A DNA stretch of 54,393 bases from Mesaphorura yosii (Eukaryota > Arthropoda > Collembola > Poduromorpha > Tullbergiidae): the NCBI GenBank assembly GCA_009869945.1, contig WIXG01000453.1, positions 1 through 54,393 on the forward strand, in the 5' to 3' direction. Positions 11,357 through 22,803 of this stretch are shown here, one piece after another. The number at the start of each line of letters is the position of its first letter. The stretch's first letter is position 1. A program made the translations under genes and the position numbers. The notes beneath the pieces are model-generated. The model saw nothing but the letters and a program-made list of their open reading frames with translations. It ran no database searches and had not been told where the DNA came from.

Positions 11357-12809
11357 CCTGACCAAGTCAAGACCAAATTTGGGTGTGTATGAGTGAACAC
11401 TGAATTTATTTCTCCACAACGGACGAAACAACAACCTATGCTATGTTACAAGTACAAGATGTAAACACAACAAAAGGTATCCACAATTCGCGAAATCGGC
11501 TTTGGGGATTTAGAATCTGCAGTTCTTTCTTACTGATGGTGGTGGTTTGGTGTTATCTAAGTTAATCTTGCTTACGATAAGGATTTGTATAAGGATATTT
11601 ATTGCAAGTACTTGTAAGAACAAGTTCTCGTATCGGAACACATATCCGTTATATAGAGCATATGATTTCATCACAAAAACATTTGTCTAAATGATGCAGT
11701 TATTAAAGCCAAATCTTATGGTTTGTGTTGGAAGATTCTATCACACTGTAGTGAATCAGAAGTACCGCTGGAATGCCCTGACCGGTACGGACATGTAAAT
11801 TAGTTGATCCACAGAGCGAGCGAACCCGATTGAGAGAGGATTAGATGTTACTGGAACTGTAGACATCTTCAGGCCCTAGTTCCGCGGATATGGTAATGAA
11901 TGTACTGACTCCCGAATTAACCGAACAATGAAATTCTTTTATTACTCCCACATTCACGCAAGTAAAGGACAGACACAAATAGTAAAAATACTTGATTTTA
12001 ACTAGTTGAGCTCTTCGAGAGAGGGTGGCAGCGAGTGACTGCGAATTGTTTTGCAGGTTGAGGTGAAAGCACTTCTGATGATTGGCCAAATTAAGAAATG
12101 GGAAGGTTCTGACAGAATATTATAAGGTCTGTGCGGCAAGTTCCTGCTAGGAAATATGTTGGGTGTGGGTCAGGATGTCGACGGATTTGCCGTTGGTCGA
12201 GCTATTAGACTGACAAAGCTAAGGCCCTGTAATGCCGTGATGTAGGACCAGTGTGTAAATGATTACTGGACACGAAAGGGTTTATTCGGAGAGCCAAGCA
12301 CTCAAATTACGCTTAATCGGATCGGCAATTAATTAATAATTAATCGACAACTACGGGATGGTGGGACCGAATTGTTGGAGAGAAGGACACCGTGTTGTAA
12401 ATGTGAAGCTTGAACCAAGTTTGTTAAACTGATTATTTATTTTGTCTTTTGGCCCAGTATTTATACTCCCGGGCCAGAGAGTTTACAACAAGCAATTTTA
12501 AGCTAAATCTGGAATGAAACTGTTACCTTACGGTACTACTCTGGTACTTCTGTCGTGCGTAGATCTCGGCAGATATATTGTTGATTGTATCAGTAACCTC
12601 AGCAATAAAATTGCTGTAATAAGTAATAAGCTCAGCGTTCGTATAACTGGATTGATCAGGTCGGGTCGCAGGTTCACTACTAGTGGTACGTTTTTGTGGG
12701 ACCTTAAACTGTCATACGTTAAGAATAATGTATGTGTTTGTTATACCTGAATAAATGAAAGCGCATCGACTTTATTTCTTTAATTATAATATCACAACTC
12801 ATGGAGTGC
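11357..12809. other. Intergenic region, no supported gene
   Basis: About 1.45 kb between the LITAF gene and the converging fucosidase gene. A 78-codon ATG frame at 12514-12750 starts with a weakly hydrophobic stretch, but it has no recognisable features and I do not support it. A TGTTG...CAACA-bounded stretch at 12372-12490 was considered and rejected as an LTR. Confidence 0.45.
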
Positions 12810-14493
12810 TTATTCATTAGCAGGAAGATTGATTACGAGAGTCCAGGCCCATTTGGATTGATTCGTATGCAGAGGTGGCAGTGTCACCAGGATTCCTGCG
12901 TTGGTCACGGCACTCCAATTCAGAAAAGTGCTTGGAGTTCCGAGGATTTCAATGGTTAACCCGGGCACTCCCTCCATTGCACCCAATTGAACTTGAGTCC
13001 CAGGCCAGCCTTGGGTGATGAAAGCGTACACTTTCGATCCGGATCGATTCTGTGTGTACCTGCATGGAAATAGACGGGTATCGCTTAATTTGCCAAACAT
13101 GTAAGCGGCGAGACAGAAGATCCAATTACACTCACCAGACGCCTGGAGTAATCGTATCATTCTGATGGGTCCACGTTGTCGTGTCATAAATTCCTTCGCC
13201 GTTGACTTCTAGCCACTGGCCCATTTGCAGCAAGCGTTCCTGGTGAATTGGCGGAATCATTCCATCGTGAGTCGGACCCACATTGACCAGAATATTTCCG
13301 CCACACGCCACTGTCTCTACAATCGTCCTCATCAGCTCCTCGGGCGTCAGGTAGTCCTCGAGGATCGCGTTTCGCCGGTGCGTCCATGCGTGACGATCGA
13401 TGGTCATTGCATTCTCCCATTTGTGCGGCTGAATAACTCCAGGATTGTGGCGATCATCAAAATTGTAAAATCCCCCATGCAGGCCACGAGTGTCCCACGC
13501 CCACCGATCGTTGACCACGACTTTTTCTTTGACGGGACTGTCATTGTAGAGCCAGGCGAGGAATTCCATCGACTGCCAGTACTCTTCAGGCGCTTCCCAT
13601 TCTCCGTCGCTCCAAATTATGTCTGGCTCATAGTTGTTGACCTACGGAATTAATTGCCCATCAAATTGCGTGCTAATGTCACAATTTTGTTGATGGAATA
13701 CACAACACGCAGTTTTAACTCACAACTTCTTTCAGTGCGGGAATCGACTTTGTTCTTGGGAAATTGTTCGTGGCGTAACCTGCATCTTGCTCGCGATCGT
13801 ATTCAGTGAACCATTCCAGGAGACTGTAATAAATTCCGAATCGGAGCCCAGCTTCGCGAACCGAAGTAGCCAAATCACCTGCGGGATTGAAACAATATCG
13901 GCATTACGATTAGAGCTTTCGGCTCCTTGCATGCCGCCTGCAGAAATAGCTTTCAACCTTACCAAGAAGATCGCGATGCGGCCCCACCTCGACTGCATTC
14001 CACGCAAATCCGTAACTATTCGGCCAGAGTGCGTATCCATCATGATGTTTGCTTGTTAGCACGACGTACCTGAAATTATGACCGAAATTAATGCAAAACT
14101 CTGTAGAACAAATGGTCAATGTGTGCCTTACTTGGCTCCAGAACGGCGGAACAGAGTCGCCCAATCGTTAGGGTTGTAAAACTCTGCCGTAAAATGCGGA
14201 GCAAATTCCTGGTAAGAGAAACCCGGCTTGAAGAAGTCTTCCATGAACTTTGCATGCGCTTCGCTATCGTGAGACTTCCAACTCTTCCAGAACCAGGCAT
14301 TGATGTACGCCGGGACGCTGTACACGCCCCAGTGTATGAAAATGCCCACTTTTGCTTCATCAAACCAGGCTGGAAGTGGACGGGAGTCGAGACTCTCCCA
14401 GTTTGCGTCGTATTGCTGGGCGTACGCCGCGCCAGCTGCCAACGCCAGGACAAGAGGAAGTAGTGCAGTCGACCTCATTCTGAATGCATGCAT
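12810..14493 (-). CDS. Alpha-L-fucosidase, glycoside hydrolase family 29 (copy 1, five exons)
   Basis: Five exons, 14493-14132, 14069-13963, 13878-13724, 13641-13136 and 13059-12810, give 459 residues. A signal peptide (about residues 6-25) is followed by [19 protein letters not shown], the family opening HWGVYSVP, and HHDGYALW in the substrate pocket. [15 protein letters not shown] follows, where Asp220 is the expected catalytic nucleophile of GH29. [10 protein letters not shown] and a C-terminal beta domain complete the chain. It should hydrolyse alpha-linked fucose from glycans, in lysosomes or secreted into the gut; secretion is predicted and the destination is inferred. A close paralogue lies immediately upstream on the same strand with two fewer introns. 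An alternative start at residue 6 would still keep the signal peptide. Confidence 0.95.
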
Positions 14494-14926
14494 GCATCGG
14501 GACTGACTGCTTTTATTGAAATTATGAATCCTTCTAATTAAATGACAAATTAAATGAGATCATCGACAGACATGAGTGTTTTGTTGAACCCAGTCACGTT
14601 TCCCAACTAACACTCTACATGACAGGTCAAAGATCATTTTGCATTGTCTCTTAAGCACTCAGCCTGAATTGGTCCTTGAGTCAAGAAATCAGTTCGTGAA
14701 TACACTCGGCCCGTTACCCAATTAAGTTGTCAAAACAATTCTCAGGTGACAATTTCCAACTAACAACCATTCTGATGAGTGGATACGTGCGCGACAGCGA
14801 CTGGAAAATAATACTTCAAAACATCAATCATGCTTCGCCTTTCCGATAATGAGGTAACAATTTATTTTTCAAGCCAAATACAGTACAGCCCCAAACACAA
14901 TCACTAATTTAAAGTAGAGACCATGC
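14494..14926. other. Spacer between the two fucosidase genes
   Basis: About 430 bases that should hold the promoter of copy 1 and the 3' UTR of copy 2. A TCAGT on the minus strand lies just upstream of the copy 1 ATG. Nothing else was recognised. Confidence 0.4.
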
Positions 14927-16453
14927 TTAACTCGTCAAGTGGATGACAAGTGTCCACGCCCACTGCGATCGGTTAGTGTGCAATGGGGGCAGCGTGACGG
15001 TGATGCCCGAGCCCGGAGCCGGGAACCAGTTTAATGGCGTGTCAGGAGTTCCAAGAATTTCGATTCTGGTGATCGGGAGTCCGTTAACTGCGCCCAGCTG
15101 AATTTCAGTTCCAGGCCAGCCGAGTGTGAACATGGCGTAGATCACAGTTTCAGCCCTGTTTTGCGTGTACCAAACCCCAGCAGTTGCAGTGTCATTCTGA
15201 TGGGTCCACGTCGTCGAATTATAGATGGCGTCGCCGTTGACTTCGAGCCACTGACCCATTTGGAGAAGGCGTTCCTGGTGGATGGGTGGAATCATGCCGT
15301 CATAAGTCGGGCCAATGTTGACGAGAATATTTCCTCCGCATGCGACCGTCTCAACGAGCGTCCTGATCAGCTCCTCAGGAGTCAAGTAGTCTTCGACATT
15401 CGCCTCTCTCCGATGAGTCCACGTGTGCTTGTCAATGCTCATTGCATTCTCCCATTTGTGCGGCTGGACAACGCCCGGATTGTATCGGTCGTCAAAGTTG
15501 TAGAAGCCGCCATGCTGACCGCGAGTGTCCCACGCCCACCGATCGTTGACCACGACTTTGTCCTTGACGGGACTGTCATTGTAGAGCCAGGCGAGGAATT
15601 CCATCGACTGCCAGTATTCTTCAGGCGCTTCCCACTCGCCATCACTCCAGATTACGTCCGGCTCGTATTTCGTTACCTGAATAATATTCACAAATTCATC
15701 TGCAAACGTTTCAACCGCAAAAGACAATTAATTTGACTGTAGACTGCTTACGAGCTCCTTCAGTGCAGGAATTGACTTTATCCTCGGGAAATTATTTGTC
15801 ACGTAGCCCGCGTCCCTCTCACGGTCGTATTCAGAGAACCATTCCATTAAACTGTAGTAAGTTCCAAATCGAAGCCCTGCCGCACGAGTCGCGTTTGCCA
15901 GTTCGCCTGTACAAGGTGTAAAAAATTACGTTCTCAGAAGCAGTCGCTTCAATGTTATATGCAAAGAATTTCACGCTAATTTACCAAGCAGATCGCGATG
16001 AGGCCCAACTTCCATCGCATTCCATGCGAAATGGTAGGTTGACGGCCACATTGCGTATCCTTCGTGGTGCTTGCTGGTCAGCACGACGTATTTCGCTCCC
16101 GATCGGCGGAAAATATTTGCCCAGTCGTCAGGGTTGTAAAATTCTGCCGTGAGGCCGGGCGCAAACTCCTGATACGTGAATCCCGGTTTGTAGTTGGCTT
16201 CCATGAACTTGGCGTGCCCTTCGCTGCCATGCCCTTTCCAGCTCAGCCAAAACCATTCGTTAATGTACGAAGGGACACTGTACACGCCCCAATGAATGAA
16301 GATGCCGACCTTCGACTCGTCAAACCACGTGGGAAGCGGACGGGAGTCCAAACTCTCCCAATTTGCATCGTACTGCTGGCCATGCGTGGTGTGGATCAGC
16401 GCCAGCGCTAGGGCGCTGACGAGCAAGAGCGTCGTGAGTGAAGCGAGCTTCAT
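14927..16453 (-). CDS. Alpha-L-fucosidase, glycoside hydrolase family 29 (copy 2, three exons)
   Basis: Three exons, 16453-15985, 15906-15752 and 15676-14927, give 457 residues. The protein parallels copy 1 along its whole length: signal peptide, [37 protein letters not shown] with the predicted nucleophile Asp220, [15 protein letters not shown], and the same C-terminal domain ending WAWTLVIHLTS. The two introns present sit at the same places and phases as introns 2 and 3 of copy 1. The introns that copy 1 has at the Lys-Tyr-Val-Val and Trp-Tyr-Thr junctions are absent here. Tandem duplication followed by intron loss or gain explains the pattern. The expected function is exo-fucosidase activity, secreted or lysosomal. 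Confidence 0.95.
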
Positions 16454-16887
16454 GATTATTACGATGTCAGTGTCAACGAGTGACTGAGTGCTTGCTGGAC
16501 TAATTTAGCCTGAAAATGATGCTTGGATCTGTTTACAAGTGGACATTGGACCATGAGTTCATTATAGCGAACAGGCATATCGTGAAATCGTCAGCCTTGT
16601 CAATCGCACAATAATTGTGATAAGCCAATATTGATGAATTGCATTGAATCACACAAGTTCTTTTGGGGGTGAATTGTTTTTCCAGTCGCATTGAGAAGAA
16701 ATAATTAAATTGAACTCGTAGTTCGTGGCCAAATTGTCAGTGATCTAATTCACTTCAATACCTCAATCAAGAGAATAAACACTCGAATTACGTGCGAATT
16801 ATTGCGACTTCGTGCCGGGACTTTTAATGAATAAGTGCTAAGTGCCATTTGCTGGAATCATGAATTCTGTTTATGGACGGATGCGGA
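16454..16887. other. Intergenic spacer
   Basis: Upstream flank of fucosidase copy 2 and downstream flank of the DM13 gene. No coding signal was recognised. Confidence 0.45.
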
Positions 16888-17632
16888 TCATGGAAAATAT
16901 CCACCAGTCGTATTCGCAGGAGCTGCGCTGGTGCACTGGACTGGTATGAACTCGTCGGCCAAAATTCTGTCCTGCTGCTTGGTACAGTCGTCCATTCCCA
17001 CATCGGGGCCCTGAAAAGTAAACAGGAGCGAGAGCGATTTTCTGTAGTAATTATCAAACTGAGAACAAGGTCAGGGCCATTGCTATTGCTTACTTGATAG
17101 GCGTCCAATGCCATTTCCTTTGCCGTCGATGGAATTTTCACGTAGCCGAACAAGTGCCCGTGCTTATAGCAGTAAAGTCCAATAAAATCAACGCCCTTCC
17201 AAGTTAAGGAAGACGGCAGGGTGAGAACAATGTCTTGACCGGTGTAAGATTCTGGTTTATGATGACACCTGCGAATTTGGTCAATAAAATTAACACTATC
17301 ACTTAATCGTAGAGTGAGATCACGTACTGCCCCTTCTCGTCGGGAATAATGACCGATTCATCCTTGGCACGATAATTGCAGCAGGGATTCGGATCATCCT
17401 TTCGCGTGGCATTGACATCGGCCATGAACCAGGCCTCCGGTCCTTTTCCATCGTAATTGAAGCCTTGAATCTTGATTTGCCGATCGTTCAGCAGCGTGCA
17501 CATGCCAGCCCGTGTCCCATGAGCATTGTAATTCCAGTTCCCGATCTCGACTTCGGCACAACGGGCAAGTGCGAGGAAGCAAAATGCCCCGAGCGCAAAT
17601 CCTGTGAGAAAACGGCTCCTGATTTCCATCAT
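16888..17632 (-). CDS. Small secreted DM13-domain protein
   Basis: Three exons, 17632-17328, 17268-17094 and 17010-16888, give 200 residues. After a signal peptide (about residues 8-24) comes a DM13 domain: IGNWNYNAHGTRAGMCTLLNDRQIKIQGFNYDGKG..AWFMAD, then TLPSSLTWKGVDFIGLYCYKHGHLFGYVKIP. In animals DM13 is best known next to DOMON domains, in Skeletor-type proteins and others, and has been proposed to act in redox or electron transfer through a conserved cysteine. Here the domain stands alone. A cysteine sits in the expected GLYCYKHGHLFG segment, and a short Cys-containing tail follows (MDDCTKQQ, PVQCTSAAP). The role is unknown; extracellular redox is inference. ATG-ATG at 17632 fits the signal peptide. 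Confidence 0.8.
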
Positions 17633-19399
17633 CCTGGCTTCGTGTGGCTTTGGATTACTAAATTCGGATTTCTTTTGGCCTGGAGCTTAGTGGAAGGAAG
17701 ACTGGATCAACTGAGACCAATCGCCAGTTCTTTTAAGGCTAGGATGCCAGAAAATCCCCTGCCAAGCGTCAAACTCTGAACACAGGTTCCAAGAATCCGT
17801 ACGGAGGTAATACCTCGTTTGTATTTAAATTGGCCGTGGCTGTACGTTGAAAGTCAAGGGCAAATGTGCAGAAGCGAAAGTATCTGAGGGCAATGTCGAG
17901 TTGTCGAGCACACTTATTAAGTAATTAAATTAACAAGTAAACTGCATACTCAGATTTAATTGTTCCCTAGAACTAGCTGGAGCCCATTTGCGACGGAAGC
18001 AGCTGCTGTGCGGTTGTCCGCTGGCGTGACGTGTGATGCATTTTTATGAACGCAACATCCTTCAACGAAGATTGCTTGACGGGAACGACTGAGTCGGGAA
18101 ATTTGGACAGATTGACGTTGACTCCTGCCACGGCGCTGTGAGAAGGATATGCATGAGGCTTAAATTGCACGGAATCTGATTTCGGGCTCCAATGTCCGGA
18201 TGACCGATCTGACATCTGGAGGATGTGTAAAGCAGCCAAATTGGCCGCGCCGTCGTGTCGTGCTTCCACTGGATTTACCCTGCAGTCGACTTCGGCGTTT
18301 CGACTGGTGTAAAGGAGCTGCTGAGCAAGAAAATCAAAATTTCAGAAAATCTTCCGGAAGAAAAGATCAGATCTATTATTGTCCTTGCTGGAGTCGCACT
18401 GCGAGTAAGGTTTCACTTTCATTAGCTCCGCATTCCCATCTTCTTGCAAGTCCGTTGCTATTTTTAGAAAATTGTGTTCTCAGATAATCTTTTCCTTCGT
18501 GTTTCCACTCCTGATTCATGATTCCATATGTAAAATACAGCTACAAAGCAGATGCGCTGTTTTATATTCAACCTATCTTGAACAATTTGTCATGAATGTG
18601 AACAAATTTCTTGTTTTCATTCATACATGGGAGAAACCTTCTGTTGTGCAGTGCAGGCGGAATCAAAAAAGTCAAGTCTTCCAAGTTCTGAATAGAAACA
18701 GTTAACAGAACAGAGTTAAGAAACAAAGCAAAGTATTGCCTGGCTTAAGTATACAATCATTTCGCACACATCCATTGCAGACTGCCGTCACCGCATGTAA
18801 GGCAAAACAGAGCCCGCAAGCTTTTTAGCTACATGTATATTTTTAATGTACTGTAACATAACATAATTACATTGCAAAATCACGTAGAACGTGTTCATTC
18901 TGCTCATTGTGTTTTGTACTGTGATCAGGTGAGATGAGAACTCGTGAAACTCGCGATGGTGCCGTGAAACATGGGACAGCCTTCAACCTAGTTTTTCAAC
19001 TCATAAAAACGTGTCTGGCCGTGGCCGCCGAGCTGCGTAACTGTTTATTTTAGGAGATGAATCAATATTGTACTCAATCTTCGCACAATTGCCAGTAATT
19101 GAACAGATTTTTCTCAATACGTTGTCCATTTAACTGCTCTTTGCTTTGCAAGATACATAGAGCGCTCTTTAATTAAAGGGGGCGAACATCAATAACTCAT
19201 TTTAGGCTATAAACTTGGGCACCGCGTGTAAATGACAAGGCAAGCAATCTAATCATTCATTTCCTCTGATAAGAGCCGTCCTTTAAAAGTGATGTGATTG
19301 TGGAGCAGTAGGAGCAGTGATTCAGACTTACTCAGATTAATGGCAGCGGCAGCATTTTAACTCTTAAACCCTCTGTTGTGACTCGTAAAGAGTGGAATC
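17633..19399. other. Intergenic region with one weak ORF
   Basis: About 1.8 kb with many stop codons. Only the weak minus-strand frame at 17973-18269 stands out. TTTAAAAG at about 19282 with GCAGT at 19315-19319 is a possible core promoter for the plus-strand gene starting at 19400. Confidence 0.4.
17973..18269 (-). CDS. Uncharacterised frame, possibly a terminal exon
   Basis: This frame stays open upstream to a stop codon near 18345 and could follow a TTGCTCAG acceptor at about 18320. The listed 98 codons open on GTG, so this would have to be an internal or last exon, ending TAQQLLPSQMGSS. No matching upstream exon or known domain was found. I treat it as a lead only. Confidence 0.15.
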   Translation of the reverse strand: MEARHDGAANLAALHILQMSDRSSGHWSPKSDSVQFKPHAYPSHSAVAGVNVNLSKFPDSVVPVKQSSLKDVAFIKMHHTSRQRTTAQQLLPSQMGSS

Positions 19400-20075
19400 A
19401 TGGCTCTGGTCGAAGCCGTCTGCTGGGACATCACTCTCGGCGCCATCGGAACCAGAATTGGCGCAAAAATCATGGAAGCCACGAGTAGTTCGTCGGACAT
19501 GATTCCAGACGCAATTGACCACGCGGGCATCAAAGTATTTGGCTACCTGTACGAGTATGGCGATATGGGCATCCTAAAATCCGACGTAAGCCGGTTTCCT
19601 TGACCAATCGGTCAGTCAAATCACCAGATTTTGTTGTAACACAGATTCCAGAAGACGGAAAACCCATAAGCAAGTATCCCGTCTTTCAATTACGGGTAAT
19701 TGAGGAAATGGGCACGACGGACGTCTCGCAGGAAGCGTTTGAGAAGTGGATCGCCGAGCAAAACACTACAGAATACGAGTAAGATAATGCTGAGCCAACA
19801 ATCCAGCAAATAAACGTTTGACCTTTTCGTAATCTCCACACAGACCGGACGATTACAACGTCGTAAACCGCAGCTGTATTGTTTGGGCGCGCGATGCTTG
19901 CACTTTCCTCAAAGTGCCACATCCTCTGAATTGGGACAAAATATGCGACTGGGCTGAGAAGAACCAGAAAGTCGCGAATATTGTTGGCGCGGCCGGAATG
20001 AGCTCCAGAAAACCGTTTACGCAGAAGATATCATGCTTTCCATGCTGTGGAGGATCCAAAACGGAAGAAACCTGA
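19400..20075 (+). CDS. Uncharacterised protein, possible divergent PPPDE/DeSI-like thiol hydrolase
   Basis: Three exons, 19400-19585, 19645-19778 and 19844-20075, join in phase to give 183 residues. No exact family was recognised. Two segments resemble the catalytic blocks of PPPDE (DeSI) deubiquitinase/deSUMOylase-type permuted papain folds. One is HAGIKVFGYLYEYG, with His41 where that family has its active-site His followed by a hydrophobic strand. The other is YNVVNRSCIVWARDACTFL, with Cys118 placed like the nucleophile in the family's N-x-C block. The spacing of 77 residues is compatible. The tail has a cysteine cluster, CFPCCGG. A poly(A) signal sits at 20281-20290. The gene model is solid; the family assignment is tentative. 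Confidence 0.6.
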
Positions 20076-20600
20076 CAAAATTTCCAGGGACAGGATGACG
20101 TAGTCCGAGTCGTATTCTAAATTAGAATGAAATGTACAACGAATTAAACATGCCGTGCATGTTATTTCGAATTGTGGTTCAAGTTTTCAGGAGACGATGG
20201 CCATACAGTTTCTGCTAATTTCTTTTTTAGTTTATGAATGACAATTTGTATATTTTGACAATTTTGGCTGCATTCTGTGCAATAAATAAAGTACATCAAG
20301 TCCAGAATCAAATGATTCCAATCTCCATTCCAACTTGTGTGTGGTCCAAACCCACTTGGGAACTCACAAGCTAAAAGTTAAACCAGAAGCGAGTGGGGGA
20401 ACTTTGAGAAGCTTTCTTGGGTCTAGCGAATCTCATGCACGAAATATGAACAGCGATATTTTGATATTTATATTTTACAATGAAGTCATAGATCGAGGAT
20501 CTTTCTCACGTACTACTACTACTATTTCTTAACATTGTTGTGCCATTATATCAACAAATTGCTGCTTCAATCCAAGTCGCAGCGTTCTTGGTCATTGATC
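20076..20600. other. Intergenic spacer
   Basis: 3' UTR of the preceding gene (AATAAATAAA at 20281-20290) and promoter region of the zinc-finger gene. No coding signal apart from short frames without features. Confidence 0.45.
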
Positions 20601-22435
20601 ATGGACCATCCTGTCACTGCCACTGAACCACCAGCCCAGCCAGAGCCAGAATTAAGCACTTCACCAAAATTGACAACTTGCTTCATTTGTGGACAAGATG
20701 CAGAAAGCCTTCGACCCAGACGAGGCGAGGACACCAAGTCTGACGTCGACACTGATAGTTGGACAATAATTCAACCCCGAGTGTTGTCGGCGTGCCTGTT
20801 CAAACTGTTTTACCTTGCACAAGAAGAAGGGCCCGCTTCTATTCAAGAAACGTACTGTCGGAACTGCCAAGAACTTTTCGCCACAATCTGTGTGATTTAT
20901 CAGCAACTGGAGAAACTAAATAGGGAGCTAGAGGACAAACGAGAAATTGTGTCTCAGCAGTTAAGTTCTGCATACGCCAGTAGCGTGGAAGCGACTGAAA
21001 CCATAACCAGCTTCCGAGATGATTCTCTTCAGTCTCGAATGCAGCTGCGGAAGAAACTGCTGAATGGTAAGGACAAGCGTAAATTCGTGGAGTGGCCAGG
21101 CCACGTTTAATGTGTTAATTTTATTTAGGAGTGAAATCCAAGCCAAGCTCATCAAATGAGTCCACCAAAGCCAACCTGGACAGGAACCGTCTGTGTACGT
21201 GCGATTGTCGTTTAAATACACACGCCACTTATACAGGCGAAAAAGATGTCACCATCATCCCTGAATTGATTGAAATTAAAATGGAGCCACAGCCACAAGA
21301 GCAATGTTTTGAAGGGGTTGAAGATGAAGACGAGATAGAGACGGACAGTCAAGATCTCGACGGTGGTGGTGGAGATGCCGGTGCCACTAAGACAAACCTC
21401 GGCCCCAAACAAGAGACAGAAGCTTCGAGTGAGGAGCTGCTGTCCCTCACACGTTCAAGAACAAGACTGAAGGAGAAAAGGTATAGTCACTTCTTCCAAG
21501 ACTCTGAATCTGATCAAGGCGAAGACGACGGTGGTCCTGTATCAGATGGGAACGAATATTTCGACCCGAATTTTGAAGAGAAGGAGTTTGATGGAGCGAA
21601 CGCTCCCGAGAAAAAGAGCCAAAGACCATTGAAAACTCGACCAGCAAAAGCGAAACTCGGGAAGAAAAATTCAGTTTCTGAATCCGGCGTCAAAAGCACC
21701 CGACGCCGTCAAAATAAGTCCCGTGTGTGCCGAACATGTGGCAAAACTTGTAAATCGGGATACGACTTGAAGTACCACGAAGAGAATCACAAACCGGACC
21801 ACGAACGGAGGCACGTTTGTGACGTCTGCGGCAAAGGTTTCTTTAAGAACTCGCAACTCGTCAACCACAAACGGAAGCACCGTGCATCGGGCGATGACGG
21901 CAATTGCGAAGGTTCCAGCGCCCTTGCGGCGGGCCTTTCCCTCTGCCCAATCTGTGGTCGACACATGACGCAATTGATAACCCACATGCGATCTCACACG
22001 GGCGAGAAACTGTTCTCCTGCAGTATTTGCGGGCGCTCATTCGGAACTCGGGAGTCTGTGCGTGTGCATTCGAGAATTCACACCGGTGAGAAACCGTTCG
22101 AGTGTTCGACGTGTGGAATGCGATTTCGGACGTCCCAGGCACACCGTCGACACAGGACGGTGCATCTCGGCGAGAAGTCGTTTGTCTGCGACCACTGCGG
22201 CAGGGCTTTCAGGCTTCGACAGTCGCTGCGGGAGCATTTGCACGTGCATACCAAAGAAGCGCCTCATCGGTGCAATATTTGCGGACGGAGGTTTGCCAGC
22301 ACGGGCCTCCTCAATGAGCACCTCGCCACGGATCACACCGCGGAGCAAATTGAGCGGAAGAGGCAGAATTTGAGGCGGAGGAAGATCGAAGCTACGTTTT
22401 CCAGTGAAATAGCCACGACCAGTACCAACCCGTAA
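20601..22435 (+). CDS. C2H2 zinc-finger transcription factor with ZAD-like N-terminus
   Basis: Two exons, 20601-21066 and 21129-22435, give 590 residues. Residues 27-30 (CFIC) and 86-89 (CRNC) form two CxxC pairs around a hydrophobic segment. This is the layout of the arthropod ZAD, a dimerisation domain, followed by a coiled-coil-like stretch (QQLEKLNRELEDKREIV). A long acidic linker leads to seven C2H2 fingers from about residue 355 to 573: CRTC, CDVC, CPIC, CSIC, CSTC, CDHC and CNIC. Fingers 4 and 5 are preceded by TGEK linkers. The third finger is three residues short between its second Cys and first His. Nuclear DNA binding is expected; targets are unknown. I start at the ATG at 20601, since the longer frame opens on TTG. 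Confidence 0.9.
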
Positions 22436-22803
22436 TTATCAATGCACACCGGCACTGGCTAACACCAGGCTACATAGTTTCAGACATCAGTAATCATTGT
22501 CATGGATTTTCTGTCTTGTCTTTCGATCTTTGAGTTCGAGTCTTGAGTAATAAATACGAACTACCAAAACAAAAGAGATCGAGTCTCATTTTCATCTGAC
22601 AAAGAAGAGCTTCAGGCAAGCGCGATGCAAGCGGGAAGGCGAGTTTTCATTTTCATATGCGGACTGTAAACAAATCAATGCGTGAAATAATTAAAGACCA
22701 ATGATTTATGCACCCAATGCCTAGTGGTAGTGACCCATTTAATAAGTGTGAAGTTAATCTGGGCGTTGGCATTGCATTCATGGTCTAAGTTACATCATTG
22801 ACA
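22436..22803. other. Intergenic spacer
   Basis: 3' flank of the zinc-finger gene with AATAAA at 22549-22554 and the promoter region of the GPR107-like gene. Nothing else seen. Confidence 0.5.

Noticed and set aside
12372..12490. TGTTG...CAACA-bounded stretch with a TATA-like motif, considered as a solo LTR
   Set aside because: The five-base flanks differ, there is no primer-binding site or second copy in the window, and 119 bases is very short for an LTR.
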